From Thiosulfativibrio sp964601165 (GTDB taxonomy: Bacteria > Pseudomonadota > Gammaproteobacteria > Thiomicrospirales > Thiomicrospiraceae), in assembly GCA_964601165.1 (NCBI GenBank), contig CAZRMK010000019.1:1-25647 (forward strand): a stretch of 25,647 nt of DNA, written 5' to 3'. Position 1 is the first letter of the stretch. Each line of letters starts with the position of its first letter. The position numbers were made by a program, and so were the translations under genes. The notes beneath the pieces are model-generated. The model saw nothing but the letters and a program-made list of their open reading frames with translations. It was not told the origin of the DNA and did no database searches. Shown here piece after piece: positions 16,162 to 23,460 of this stretch.

Positions 16162-17592
16162 GTGAGTAAACCTGTTATTGCTCTGGTCGGTCGTCCCAAT
16201 GTTGGAAAATCTACCCTTTTTAATCGTTTAACACGTTCAAGAGATGCTCTGGTGGCGGATTATCCTGGGTTAACGAGAGATAGACAATATGGCACTGGTC
16301 GTGTTGGTCCTTGTCCTTATGTTGTAGTGGATACCGGTGGTTTAAGTGGCGAAGCAGACGGGGTTGATCCTTTGATGGCGAATCAAGTTCGCACCGCAAT
16401 TGAAGATGCGGATGCCGTGTTATTCTTAGTGGATGGCAGAGCAGGATTATTGCCAGCTGATGAAGGTATCGCAAATTATATTCGGCAGTTTAATAAGCCA
16501 GTTTACTTACTTGTTAATAAAGCAGAAGGTCATGATGTTGACATGATGAGTGCTGATTTTTTCCAAATGGGTTTAGGGCAACCTTATGTGATTTCTTCAG
16601 CACATGGTGAAAATGTTAGAGAAATGATGGACTTTGTATTGTCGGAGATGGTTTCTGATGAAGTGGAAGAAGATTTTGATTTAGATTCCCATCCAGGGGT
16701 AAGGGTTGCCGTTATTGGACGGCCTAATGTTGGCAAATCTACTCTAATTAATCGCATGATAGGGGAGGATAGAGTTGTTGCTTTTGACCTTCCGGGTACG
16801 ACTCGCGATAGTATTTTTGTACCCTTTGAAAGAAATGGCGAACTTTATACTTTAATTGATACTGCTGGAGTTAGACGACGTAAGAATATTTCTGAAAAAA
16901 TCGAAAAATTTAGTATCGTCAAAGCCATTGAAGCCATGGAAAATTCTAATGTGGTTATTCTGGTTATTGATGGTTCGGAAGGAGTAACAGATCAAGATTT
17001 AACTTTGCTAGGTCTGGCAATTGAGTCGGGTAGAGGTTTGGTTATTGCCATTAATAAGTGGGATAATATTTCGTCAGAACAACGTAAAAAAATTAAACAT
17101 GAGCTGGAATTTAAATTAGTTTTTATTGATTATGCTAAACAGCATTTAATTTCTGCTCTGCATGGCACAGGAGTTGGTGACTTATTTAACACAGTTGATG
17201 CTGTTTATGAAGCAGTGATGCGAAAAGTTTCCACCTCTGACTTAAATAGAGTGCTAGAGCAAGCAGTACTAGATCATCAGCCGCCGTTGATTAGTGGGCG
17301 CAGAGTTAAGTTACGTTATGCACACTTGGGAGGATCAAACCCTCCACGAGTAATTATTCATGGTAATCAAGTGGATAAGTTACCGCGTGCTTATACACGT
17401 TATTTAATGGGGGTTTTTCGCAGAGCATTTCGTTGGGTAGGAACCCCCGTCATGATCGACTATAAGGTTACTGTAAACCCATATAAAGATCGAAAAAATG
17501 TGTTTATAAATCGTAAAGGTCAATCAGAGAATCAAGCAACTAATAATTTTATAAAGCGTAAGAAAAAATCTAAACAAACCAAGAGACGTTAG
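16162..17592 (+). CDS. der: Ribosome-assembly GTPase Der (EngA)
   Basis: Double-domain GTPase needed for 50S subunit maturation. In the 476 residues, both G1 motifs read GRPNVGKS (10-17 and 186-193). G3 is DTGG (57-60) and DTAG (233-236), and the second G4 is NKWD (298-301). A C-terminal KH-like domain (about 355-440) and a Lys-rich tail follow. The first-domain G4 reads NKAE (119-122) where NKxD is the norm. GTG 16162 follows the bamB stop by two bases. The order bamB-der matches other Gammaproteobacteria. Confidence 0.98.
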   Translation: MSKPVIALVGRPNVGKSTLFNRLTRSRDALVADYPGLTRDRQYGTGRVGPCPYVVVDTGGLSGEADGVDPLMANQVRTAIEDADAVLFLVDGRAGLLPADEGIANYIRQFNKPVYLLVNKAEGHDVDMMSADFFQMGLGQPYVISSAHGENVREMMDFVLSEMVSDEVEEDFDLDSHPGVRVAVIGRPNVGKSTLINRMIGEDRVVAFDLPGTTRDSIFVPFERNGELYTLIDTAGVRRRKNISEKIEKFSIVKAIEAMENSNVVILVIDGSEGVTDQDLTLLGLAIESGRGLVIAINKWDNISSEQRKKIKHELEFKLVFIDYAKQHLISALHGTGVGDLFNTVDAVYEAVMRKVSTSDLNRVLEQAVLDHQPPLISGRRVKLRYAHLGGSNPPRVIIHGNQVDKLPRAYTRYLMGVFRRAFRWVGTPVMIDYKVTVNPYKDRKNVFINRKGQSENQATNNFIKRKKKSKQTKRR

Positions 17593-17637
17593 CCATCCAA
17601 TTATGTCGAATACCAACAGTTTTAATGGATAAATAAT

Positions 17638-17985
17638 ATGGCACTTAGTGAATTTGAAATAAAAAAATGTGAAAAAGATATAGCAATCTTTATGGAAAAA
17701 CATCGTCCACCCGTTCATGTAAGGGATGAAGTTGACTTTGGTTATCGTATAGAAAACCAAGCGGTAGAAATATTTGAAGTTCGTCCACGTTTCAACGCCC
17801 CTTCAATAAAAACAGAAACACCTATCGCAAAAGCAACTTATATTAAGTCTAAGAAAATTTGGAAACTGTATTGGCAAAAGTCAGATTTAAAATGGCATCA
17901 ATACCAGCCTTTACCAGAAGTAAAAAGATTAGAGGAATTTTTGATTGCGGTTGGAGAAGATGAATATAATTGTTTTTTTGGATAG
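17638..17985 (+). CDS. DUF3024 family protein of unknown function
   Basis: A 115-residue soluble protein that I recognise as DUF3024-like. Features are an N-terminal helix (LSEFEIKKCEKDIAIFMEKH), a RPP motif, and a conserved centre (GYRIENQAVEIFEVRPRF). The Trp-rich strand IWKLYWQKSDLKWHQY and the C-terminal end DEYNCFFG are also present. No catalytic motif or membrane segment is visible. It starts 45 bases after der with no strong ribosome site (GGATAAATAATATG). Its TAG stop at 17983-17985 lies inside the left arm of palindrome B. Function is unknown in the family. Confidence 0.85.
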   Translation: MALSEFEIKKCEKDIAIFMEKHRPPVHVRDEVDFGYRIENQAVEIFEVRPRFNAPSIKTETPIAKATYIKSKKIWKLYWQKSDLKWHQYQPLPEVKRLEEFLIAVGEDEYNCFFG

Positions 17986-18026
17986 TACCTAAATCCTGCA
18001 AGCACTTGCAGGATTTAGGTACTATC
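17981..18026. repeat. Copy B: perfect 22-bp inverted repeat between convergent genes
   Basis: Arms 17981-18002 and 18005-18026 are perfectly complementary, with only two bases (CA) between them. The core is ACCTAAATCCTGCAAG flanked by GATAGT. The left arm contains the TAG stop of the DUF3024 gene. The right arm ends at the first base of the reverse-strand stop of the DUF1640-like gene (18026-18028). No T tract follows on either strand, so it is not a standard terminator, though so strong a hairpin could block transcription or protect both mRNA 3' ends. Confidence 0.95.
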
Positions 18027-18277
18027 TATCCAGTAAATAGCACTTTTATAGACACCGCTGAAGCAAGGGCAAAGCTGACCGATTTAACAACGGCTAACTC
18101 GGTTTTTAATTCGTGTTTAACGTCTAATAAATCAGCTTTAGTTGCCAGTTGAGTTTCTGCAAATTCATTAAACACTCTTTTATTTTCATTGGCTAAAGCT
18201 TCCGCTTGTTCGATGGTAAAGCCTTTATTTTTTAAGTTTTTAGCATATTCTAAAGTATCAAAAGTAATAATAGCCAT
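18026..18277 (-). CDS. Small DUF1640-like (CCDC90-type) coiled-coil protein
   Basis: An 83-residue protein. The N-terminus MAIITFDTLEYAKNLKNKGF followed by TIEQAEALA and the ATKADL motif is typical of the DUF1640/CCDC90-like family, often multicopy and of unknown role in bacteria. A predicted coiled coil spans about 26-64. The C-terminal hydrophobic stretch (66-80) is shorter and less membrane-like than I expect, so the end may be altered, perhaps by the adjacent palindrome. AAAAGGGG lies about five bases before the ATG, so it is a real translated gene. Palindromes B and C bracket it. It lies downstream of dld on the same strand. Confidence 0.72.
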   Translation of the reverse strand: MAIITFDTLEYAKNLKNKGFTIEQAEALANENKRVFNEFAETQLATKADLLDVKHELKTELAVVKSVSFALASAVSIKVLFTG

Positions 18278-18299
18278 ACATACCCCTTTTAGAGAAAGT

Positions 18300-18366
18300 A
18301 TAACACCTAAATCCTGTAAGTGCTTGTGCTATATGTGCGCAAGCACTTGCATGATTTAGGTGTTAT
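18300..18366. repeat. Copy C: 30-bp imperfect palindrome at the end of dld
   Basis: Arms 18300-18329 and 18337-18366 pair at 27 of 30 positions, two of the other three being G-U, over a seven-base loop. It shares ACCTAAATCCTG and AAGTGCTTG with copies B and E. The TAA stop of dld (18363-18365, reverse strand) lies inside the right arm. The element is 22 bases upstream of the DUF1640-like gene on the reverse strand. Confidence 0.95.
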
Positions 18367-20054
18367 TTTTCAGACCAGTTTTTAAGCTTGCTAGTTTTAC
18401 CTATTCCAGGGTTGAATGTATTGGTTGGATCAAGTTTTTTATAAAAGTTTTTTAAAGCGGGCTTGGCAAAATACTCATGGCCTACATTATGTTCAGCAGG
18501 GTATTCGGCTCCGCGTGCATCAAAGAATGCCAGTATTTTTTGCTTTAATTCTTTAGCATCAACTCCCTTTTTTACAATATAGTTCTGGTGCATTACATGG
18601 CAAAATAAGTGTCCATAATAAAGCTTTACGGCAATTTTATCATCAATTTCAGGTGGCAATACTTCAAGCCATTCTTTTTCGTTACGAGCTAAAGCAATAT
18701 CTAGAGTCATAATTGCACCAAACTTTTTAGGATTTAACATATGGTAACGTCCCATTGCACCACCTGCTACAAAGCGATGTAAAATTGCTTTTTTAGCCTC
18801 TTTTGGTGTACATTCAAAATAATTACCTTCTGCGTTATCAAAAAAAGTTTTTAAATAATCTCGTGCTTCATCTACTCCATCATTGTTCATTTCTAAAATT
18901 AAATGATGGTCAAACTGTTCACGAAATTCTTCCATTTTTTTAGGTAAATGATTTGGGAGTAGATAACTAAAAAACTGCATTATTTGATCAGAAATTTTGC
19001 TTGGAAAAATTTTAAATTTACCTGCAATGCGGTCAACTGTTCTTTTAATAGCAAACAACTTTGGAATATATTTAGCACCCAGTTTATCAATAACAATAAA
19101 AGTATCTTTACCGTATTTTTTGGCAACGTCGTAACAGTCACGATGTAAATATTCTCCAGAAACTGGTAGAGTTTTAAAGTTAGCTAAAATGTGGCGACGA
19201 ACTTGAGTAAGCTCTTCGGTGTCATTAGTTCCTATATAAAAAACCTGTTCTTTTTTAGCCTTTGGAAAGGTGTCTAGCCTAACCGCAAATACGGCTAATT
19301 TTCCTGCACAACCAGATGATTCATATAAACGGCGGCCATCATTGTTAAAACGTGATGGAGTGCTTGAATCAATGTCTCTTACGCGTTCATGGTATTCATT
19401 GTCTGAAGCCCGTTTATCAGAGTCAAGAACATCGCTATTGGTATATTGTTGGTTTTGTAAGTTGGTTAGAATCTCTTCGGGTGTTGATCCTAAATTGATA
19501 CCTAAGTTATTTACTAATTCTAGTGTACCATCTTGATGGATTTGAGCAAATAAAGAGAGTTCAGTATAAGAAGGACCACGCTGAACTAAAGCTCCTCCAG
19601 AGTTGTTACAGACTCCACCAACCAAAGAAGCTCCTATGCAAGAAGAGCCAATTAATGAATGTGGTTCGCGTCCATAAGGAGTTAACATTTCTTCTAACCC
19701 AAAGAGGGTGCTTCCTGGTAAACCAATAATTTGATGGGCATCATTAATTAGTTGAATTTGATCAACACGCATGGTGCTAATAATAATAATCGGGCGGTCA
19801 TAGTCTTTACCATCAGGCGTAGAGCCACCTGTTAACCCTGTATTGGCAGCTTGCATAATAATGGCAACATCTGCCTTTAAGCATGCTTGTAATATTTTCC
19901 ATATTTCTAATAATGTTGCGGGTTTAACCACCGCCATTGCTTCACCAGATCCGAATCTAAAACCTTTAGTATAGGGTTGCATTTTTGCAGTATCGGTTAG
20001 GGTGTAATTATTACCAACCAAGGTTTTTAATTCATTAATTAAATTTGTTTGCAT
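18363..20054 (-). CDS. dld: Quinone-dependent D-lactate dehydrogenase, FAD-binding
   Basis: Peripheral membrane flavoenzyme that oxidises D-lactate to pyruvate and passes electrons to quinones. The 563 residues closely follow E. coli Dld. They include the FAD-binding segment MQAANTGLTGGSTPDG (67-82), the stretch around GREPHSLIGSSCIGAS, the membrane-binding (Lact-deh-memb) middle domain, and the end NPGIGKTSKLKNW. ATG 20054 is chosen because it matches the E. coli N-terminus and lies one base after the serA stop; an upstream frame to 20090 would only overlap serA. The C-terminus is almost the E. coli length, so palindrome C sits just at the natural end and has not truncated the protein. A role in D-2-hydroxyglutarate oxidation is possible but unproven. 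Confidence 0.95.
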   Translation of the reverse strand: MQTNLINELKTLVGNNYTLTDTAKMQPYTKGFRFGSGEAMAVVKPATLLEIWKILQACLKADVAIIMQAANTGLTGGSTPDGKDYDRPIIIISTMRVDQIQLINDAHQIIGLPGSTLFGLEEMLTPYGREPHSLIGSSCIGASLVGGVCNNSGGALVQRGPSYTELSLFAQIHQDGTLELVNNLGINLGSTPEEILTNLQNQQYTNSDVLDSDKRASDNEYHERVRDIDSSTPSRFNNDGRRLYESSGCAGKLAVFAVRLDTFPKAKKEQVFYIGTNDTEELTQVRRHILANFKTLPVSGEYLHRDCYDVAKKYGKDTFIVIDKLGAKYIPKLFAIKRTVDRIAGKFKIFPSKISDQIMQFFSYLLPNHLPKKMEEFREQFDHHLILEMNNDGVDEARDYLKTFFDNAEGNYFECTPKEAKKAILHRFVAGGAMGRYHMLNPKKFGAIMTLDIALARNEKEWLEVLPPEIDDKIAVKLYYGHLFCHVMHQNYIVKKGVDAKELKQKILAFFDARGAEYPAEHNVGHEYFAKPALKNFYKKLDPTNTFNPGIGKTSKLKNWSEK

Positions 20055-20055
20055 T

Positions 20056-21285
20056 TTAGTGAAGAACCCTAGTTCTAATCGTACCGTCAATTGCTTTTAG
20101 TTGTTTTAAACCTGCTTCACGATCTTTTGAGTCTATATCGATTACCACATAACCAATGGCATTGTTAGTTTGTAAGTATTGGGCTGCGATATTGATGTTA
20201 TGTTGGGCAAAGGATTCATTAATTTGCGTCATAATTCCAGGTTTATTTTCGTGGATATGTAATAAACGGCTACGGCTGTTATATTCTGGTAAAGAGACTT
20301 CAGGAAAGTTTTTTGCAGATAAAGTTGCCCCTGTGTCTGAATAGCGTACCAGTTTGGTAGCGACTTCTAAGCCAATATTTTCTTGAGCTTCTTCGGTGCT
20401 TCCACCAATATGTGGTGTTAAAATGACATTGTCAATACCGCGAAGAGGGGAGATGAACTCTTCTGCATTGGACTTGGGTTCAGTAGGAAAAACATCAATT
20501 GCAGCTCCAGCAAGATGCCCTGATTTGAGAACCTTAGCGAGGTCATCTATGTTGACAACGGTTCCTCGCGCGGCATTAATAAAAATTGCCCCTTGCTTCA
20601 TGATAGAAAATTGTTCTTCTGACATCATGTCTTGGGTTGCATCAGTTTCTGGCACGTGCAGAGAAATAATGTCTGATTGTGCGAGTAGTTCATTTAAGCT
20701 TTTAACTTGGGTTGCATTGCTTAAGGGCAGTTTGGTTTCTATGTCATAGAATTTAACTCTCATGCCAATGTTTTCAGCCATGATGCTGAGTTGAATTCCT
20801 ATATGACCGTAGCCAATAATACCTAGAGTTTTTCCGCGCGCTTCAACCGAACCAGTGGCAGACTTATCCCATTCTCCACGATGTATTTTGGCGTTTTTAG
20901 CAGGAATGTCGCGAAGTAATAATAATATTTCCCCTAAGACTAATTCTGCAACCGAGCGGGTATTAGAAAAAGGAGCATTAAAAACTGGGATGCCTTTGTT
21001 TTTAGCCGCTTCTAGGTCAACTTGGTTAGTACCAATGCAAAAACAGCCTACTGCGACTAATTTATTAGCCACTGCAAAAACTTCTTCAGTTAATTGTGTT
21101 CGAGATCTAATGCCAATAAAGTGAACATCTTTAATTTTTTCTTTTAAATCTGCATCAGATAAAGATGTTTTTAGGTATTCAATATTCTCATAGCCATTAT
21201 CGTTAAAAACGCTAACAGAGCTAGGGTGAAGGCCTTCTAAAAGTAAGATTTTAATTTTATTTTTAGCCAAAGATTTTGTGTTCAT
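20056..21285 (-). CDS. serA: D-3-phosphoglycerate dehydrogenase
   Basis: First step of serine synthesis: NAD-dependent oxidation of 3-phosphoglycerate. The 409 residues match E. coli SerA (410). The nucleotide motif GYGHIG is at 158-163. Catalytic Arg240 (NAARG), Glu269 (PTEP) and His292 (PHIGGS) are present. A C-terminal ACT domain (about 338-409) holds HENKPGIM and is the serine feedback site in E. coli. The last codon is followed by TAA, one base, then the dld ATG, so the two are translated from one mRNA. GGA lies seven bases before the start, and a perfect -10 is upstream. Confidence 0.97.
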   Translation of the reverse strand: MNTKSLAKNKIKILLLEGLHPSSVSVFNDNGYENIEYLKTSLSDADLKEKIKDVHFIGIRSRTQLTEEVFAVANKLVAVGCFCIGTNQVDLEAAKNKGIPVFNAPFSNTRSVAELVLGEILLLLRDIPAKNAKIHRGEWDKSATGSVEARGKTLGIIGYGHIGIQLSIMAENIGMRVKFYDIETKLPLSNATQVKSLNELLAQSDIISLHVPETDATQDMMSEEQFSIMKQGAIFINAARGTVVNIDDLAKVLKSGHLAGAAIDVFPTEPKSNAEEFISPLRGIDNVILTPHIGGSTEEAQENIGLEVATKLVRYSDTGATLSAKNFPEVSLPEYNSRSRLLHIHENKPGIMTQINESFAQHNINIAAQYLQTNNAIGYVVIDIDSKDREAGLKQLKAIDGTIRTRVLH

Positions 21286-21320
21286 AATAGTTCCAAACCA
21301 GTAAATATTTAGTTGGGAGT

Positions 21321-21326
21321 ATTATA
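21321..21326 (-). promoter_or_regulatory. Predicted -10 element of the serA-dld operon
   Basis: TATAAT on the reverse strand at 21326-21321 gives a start near 21314 and a leader of about 28 bases before the serA ATG. No good -35 is present at 17 bp, so an activator may be needed. Confidence 0.45.
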
Positions 21327-21418
21327 GCCCTAATCTAAAAATAGAAACACTAATATCCCTAATCCCCAAATAGGATCGTGAATCATAGTGCAAGTAATGA
21401 TTGAAACTTGTGAAGTGG

Positions 21419-21724
21419 TTATAGGCCAGCAGTGTAAGCAGCAATGTTGGCGATGTCTTCATCAGAAAGGTTTTTAGCCATAGGAGCCATCATGGTGCTC
21501 ATAGGACCGAGGTGTTTTCCTATTCGGTATTGTTTTAGTCGTTCGGTAGTTATGATGGCATCTACCCCCGCTAACTTGGGACCAATACCACCTTCGCCAG
21601 AAATACCGTGGCAAGCAATACAGTTGGTATAAGCCATTTTTCCTGCCACTATATTTGCTGCTTGGGTGGTCATAGAAAAAACAATAATGCTTATTGTTGC
21701 TAAGATAACAAAAAATGTTCTCAT
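21419..21724 (-). CDS. Small periplasmic class I cytochrome c
   Basis: Exported mono-haem cytochrome of 101 residues. A signal peptide (hydrophobic 4-18, probable cleavage near TTQA at 19-22) leads to a mature domain of about 79 residues. The haem site is CIACH (35-39), and the distal Met is probably M79 or M82 in MMAPMAKNLSDEDI. The C-terminal helix is DIANIAAYTAGL. It looks like a c5/c553-type electron carrier, but its partners cannot be told from context. A promoter with a good -35 lies upstream; no clear ribosome site is seen. It precedes serA on the same strand but has a separate promoter region. Confidence 0.9.
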   Translation of the reverse strand: MRTFFVILATISIIVFSMTTQAANIVAGKMAYTNCIACHGISGEGGIGPKLAGVDAIITTERLKQYRIGKHLGPMSTMMAPMAKNLSDEDIANIAAYTAGL

Positions 21725-21766
21725 AAATGCTATACGACTTCAGTCTTAATCTAATTTTAAAAGTTG

Positions 21767-21796
21767 ATTTTAGGGTTATTGGTAGGGTTTAGTCAA
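21767..21796 (-). promoter_or_regulatory. Predicted promoter of the cytochrome c gene
   Basis: On the reverse strand, TTGACT (21796-21791) and TAAAAT (21772-21767) are 18 bp apart, each matching the consensus at five of six positions. The predicted start near 21760 leaves a leader of about 36 bases. Confidence 0.55.
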
Positions 21797-21933
21797 GTTG
21801 ATAGTGTTGAGTGATTGTGGATGTATATATTTGATGGATTTTAAAATATAGTTGGTTTTGGAGCTGTTGAAAGTGTTTGCAGTCTCATGTTTAATAAGTT
21901 AATCTGAGCTCTCAAAAGAGAGAATATAATACG

Positions 21934-22113
21934 ATGGTAATAGTTAAATTATGGTTGCTGGTAGTTATTTTAACGGCAATTAGTTGGGTAGTTTTGGTTT
22001 TAGTTAGAAAGCCCCAGCATATTTGGTGGATATTTTTATTTTGGATAGTAGTTACTTTGGTAATAACGGTCTTATTATATCTGGCATCGGTTTGGTTGGC
22101 GTCGGTCCAGTAG
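21934..22113 (+). CDS. Hypothetical 59-residue two-helix membrane protein
   Basis: An open frame from ATG 21934 to TAG 22111-22113 with strong membrane-protein composition. Helix 1 spans about 6-24, a short basic loop RKPQH covers 25-29, and helix 2 spans about 31-56; many Trp lie at the ends. I do not recognise the family. A hairpin CTCTC-AAAA-GAGAG (21909-21922) lies just upstream and contains the only purine-rich site. TATAAT at 21925-21930 is so close to the ATG that a transcript from it would be nearly leaderless. The gene converges on rsgA with six bases between stops. Biased composition and length support a real gene, but not strongly. Confidence 0.5.
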   Translation: MVIVKLWLLVVILTAISWVVLVLVRKPQHIWWIFLFWIVVTLVITVLLYLASVWLASVQ

Positions 22114-22119
22114 CTGGGG

Positions 22120-23115
22120 TTAGTTATTCAGTGCTTCCTTAAAATCTTCTAATAATCTTTGAAAGCTTTGATAACGGCTGAATGGAATATGCTCGTTTTC
22201 AACGGCTTCTTTAATTGCGCACTTGGGTTCAGTGCTGTGGGTGCAGTTGCGGTATTTACATTGTCCTAAAAATTCTGCAAAATCTGGGTAGGCAGCTTCT
22301 AGTTTTTGTAAGTTACAAGGGGCGGGGGTGAATTGTCTTACTCCGGGGGAGTCTATTAGGTTGCCACCTTTTTTGAGGTGGTAGAGTATGCTGTTGGTGG
22401 TGGTATGTTTTCCTAGCCCTGTTGATTCGGAGAGTTTATTGGTTTTAATGTCTAGGTCAGGAATAAGGGTGTTGATTAGAGAGGATTTTCCTGCTCCTGA
22501 TATGCCAACAAAAACCGCATTTTTGTTGGCTAGTAGGTTTTCAAGTTCATCAATTCCTTCTCGTGTTATGGCTGATACCGGGAGGATGTCGATGTTCATC
22601 TGAGCGTATGGAACTAGAAGTTCGGTAATGGTTTCCCATTGTTCATCTGCTGAGATTAAATCTGTTTTGTTTAAAATTATAAAGGCGGGTAGGTTGAGCT
22701 GATGGGCAACTACTAGATAGCGATCTATCATGTCTGGGTGTATTCCAGGCTCTATTCCTGCCACTATGCCAATTAAATCAATATTGGCAGCCACCATGCG
22801 AGTTTCTCCGCGAAATCCTGGGCGGCTGAGTTGGTGTCTTCTTGGTTCAACACTAATCGCAATTCCTGATCCTGATTCTAATCCAGATTGCCACGTAATT
22901 AAATCACCTGCAACCAGTTTACCTAGGTGTTGGCGAACGGTGCAGTTTATGATGTCACCATGATTTGATTCAACAAGAATACGTTTGCCAAAGTTGGTGA
23001 TGACCAGTCCTGCTTGCTTTTCGCCGAGCGAATCGTGCTCTAAGGTTTGATGTTTTTTTAAATGTTTTTGTTTGATACGTCTTTTTTGCTGGTCACTTAA
23101 TTTTCGTTTTGGCAT
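22120..23115 (-). CDS. rsgA: Ribosome small-subunit maturation GTPase RsgA
   Basis: Circularly permuted GTPase that acts late in 30S assembly. In the 331 residues the order is an OB-fold (about 35-95), G4 NKTD (149-152), G5 SA (181-182), G1 GISGAGKSS (204-212) and G3 DSPG (255-258). A zinc knuckle with C286, C291, H293 and C299 follows. The basic N-terminus is typical. It is the last gene of the M48-phhB-rsgA operon, starting six bases after the phhB stop. In many relatives rsgA lies beside orn; here orn is nearby but divergent. Confidence 0.97.
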   Translation of the reverse strand: MPKRKLSDQQKRRIKQKHLKKHQTLEHDSLGEKQAGLVITNFGKRILVESNHGDIINCTVRQHLGKLVAGDLITWQSGLESGSGIAISVEPRRHQLSRPGFRGETRMVAANIDLIGIVAGIEPGIHPDMIDRYLVVAHQLNLPAFIILNKTDLISADEQWETITELLVPYAQMNIDILPVSAITREGIDELENLLANKNAVFVGISGAGKSSLINTLIPDLDIKTNKLSESTGLGKHTTTNSILYHLKKGGNLIDSPGVRQFTPAPCNLQKLEAAYPDFAEFLGQCKYRNCTHSTEPKCAIKEAVENEHIPFSRYQSFQRLLEDFKEALNN

Positions 23116-23121
23116 AAAGAA

Positions 23122-23460
23122 TTAATCAAGAAGAGCATTAATTTTAGCGGCAAGGATAAAGTCATTTTGTGTAATTCCTTTAGCCGCATGGGTGGTTAGC
23201 GTAATTTGACATTCATTGTATCCAAAGCCAATATGTGGGTGGTGGTCTTCTTTGTGGGCGACCCAAGTAACAGCATTAATAAAGGCTACGGTTTGATGGT
23301 AGTTTTTGAATTTAAAGGTTTTATTGATGTTTTGATAGCTTAAAGCAACATCCCAACCAGAAACTGCAATTAATTTACCTTCAATAGTTGGAATAATGAG
23401 CGGTTTGGAACCTTTTTGAATTTCTTCACAAGATTGGTTTTTTAAAAGGGTTTTAGTCAT
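23122..23460 (-). CDS. phhB: Pterin-4a-carbinolamine dehydratase
   Basis: Removes water from 4a-hydroxytetrahydropterin to recycle the pterin cofactor of aromatic amino-acid hydroxylases. The 112 residues contain the active-site segment HKEDHHPHI (His69, His73, His74) and the conserved GW (35-36) and NAVTWVAH stretch. Length is normal. The ATG overlaps the upstream M48 peptidase stop by four bases (ATGA). No phenylalanine hydroxylase gene is in the window, so the cofactor partner is unknown. The symbol follows the bacterial PhhB usage. Confidence 0.93.
   Translation of the reverse strand: MTKTLLKNQSCEEIQKGSKPLIIPTIEGKLIAVSGWDVALSYQNINKTFKFKNYHQTVAFINAVTWVAHKEDHHPHIGFGYNECQITLTTHAAKGITQNDFILAAKINALLD

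Noticed and set aside
17981..18026. Copy B as a standard Rho-independent terminator
   Set aside because: Neither strand has a T tract after the hairpin.
17970..18152. Forward frame reading through palindrome B
   Set aside because: It overlaps the DUF3024 3' end, the palindrome and the reverse-strand DUF1640-like gene. The translation looks random.
20055..20090. Longer start for dld
   Set aside because: It would overlap the serA C-terminal codons and adds residues absent from E. coli Dld. ATG 20054 aligns well.
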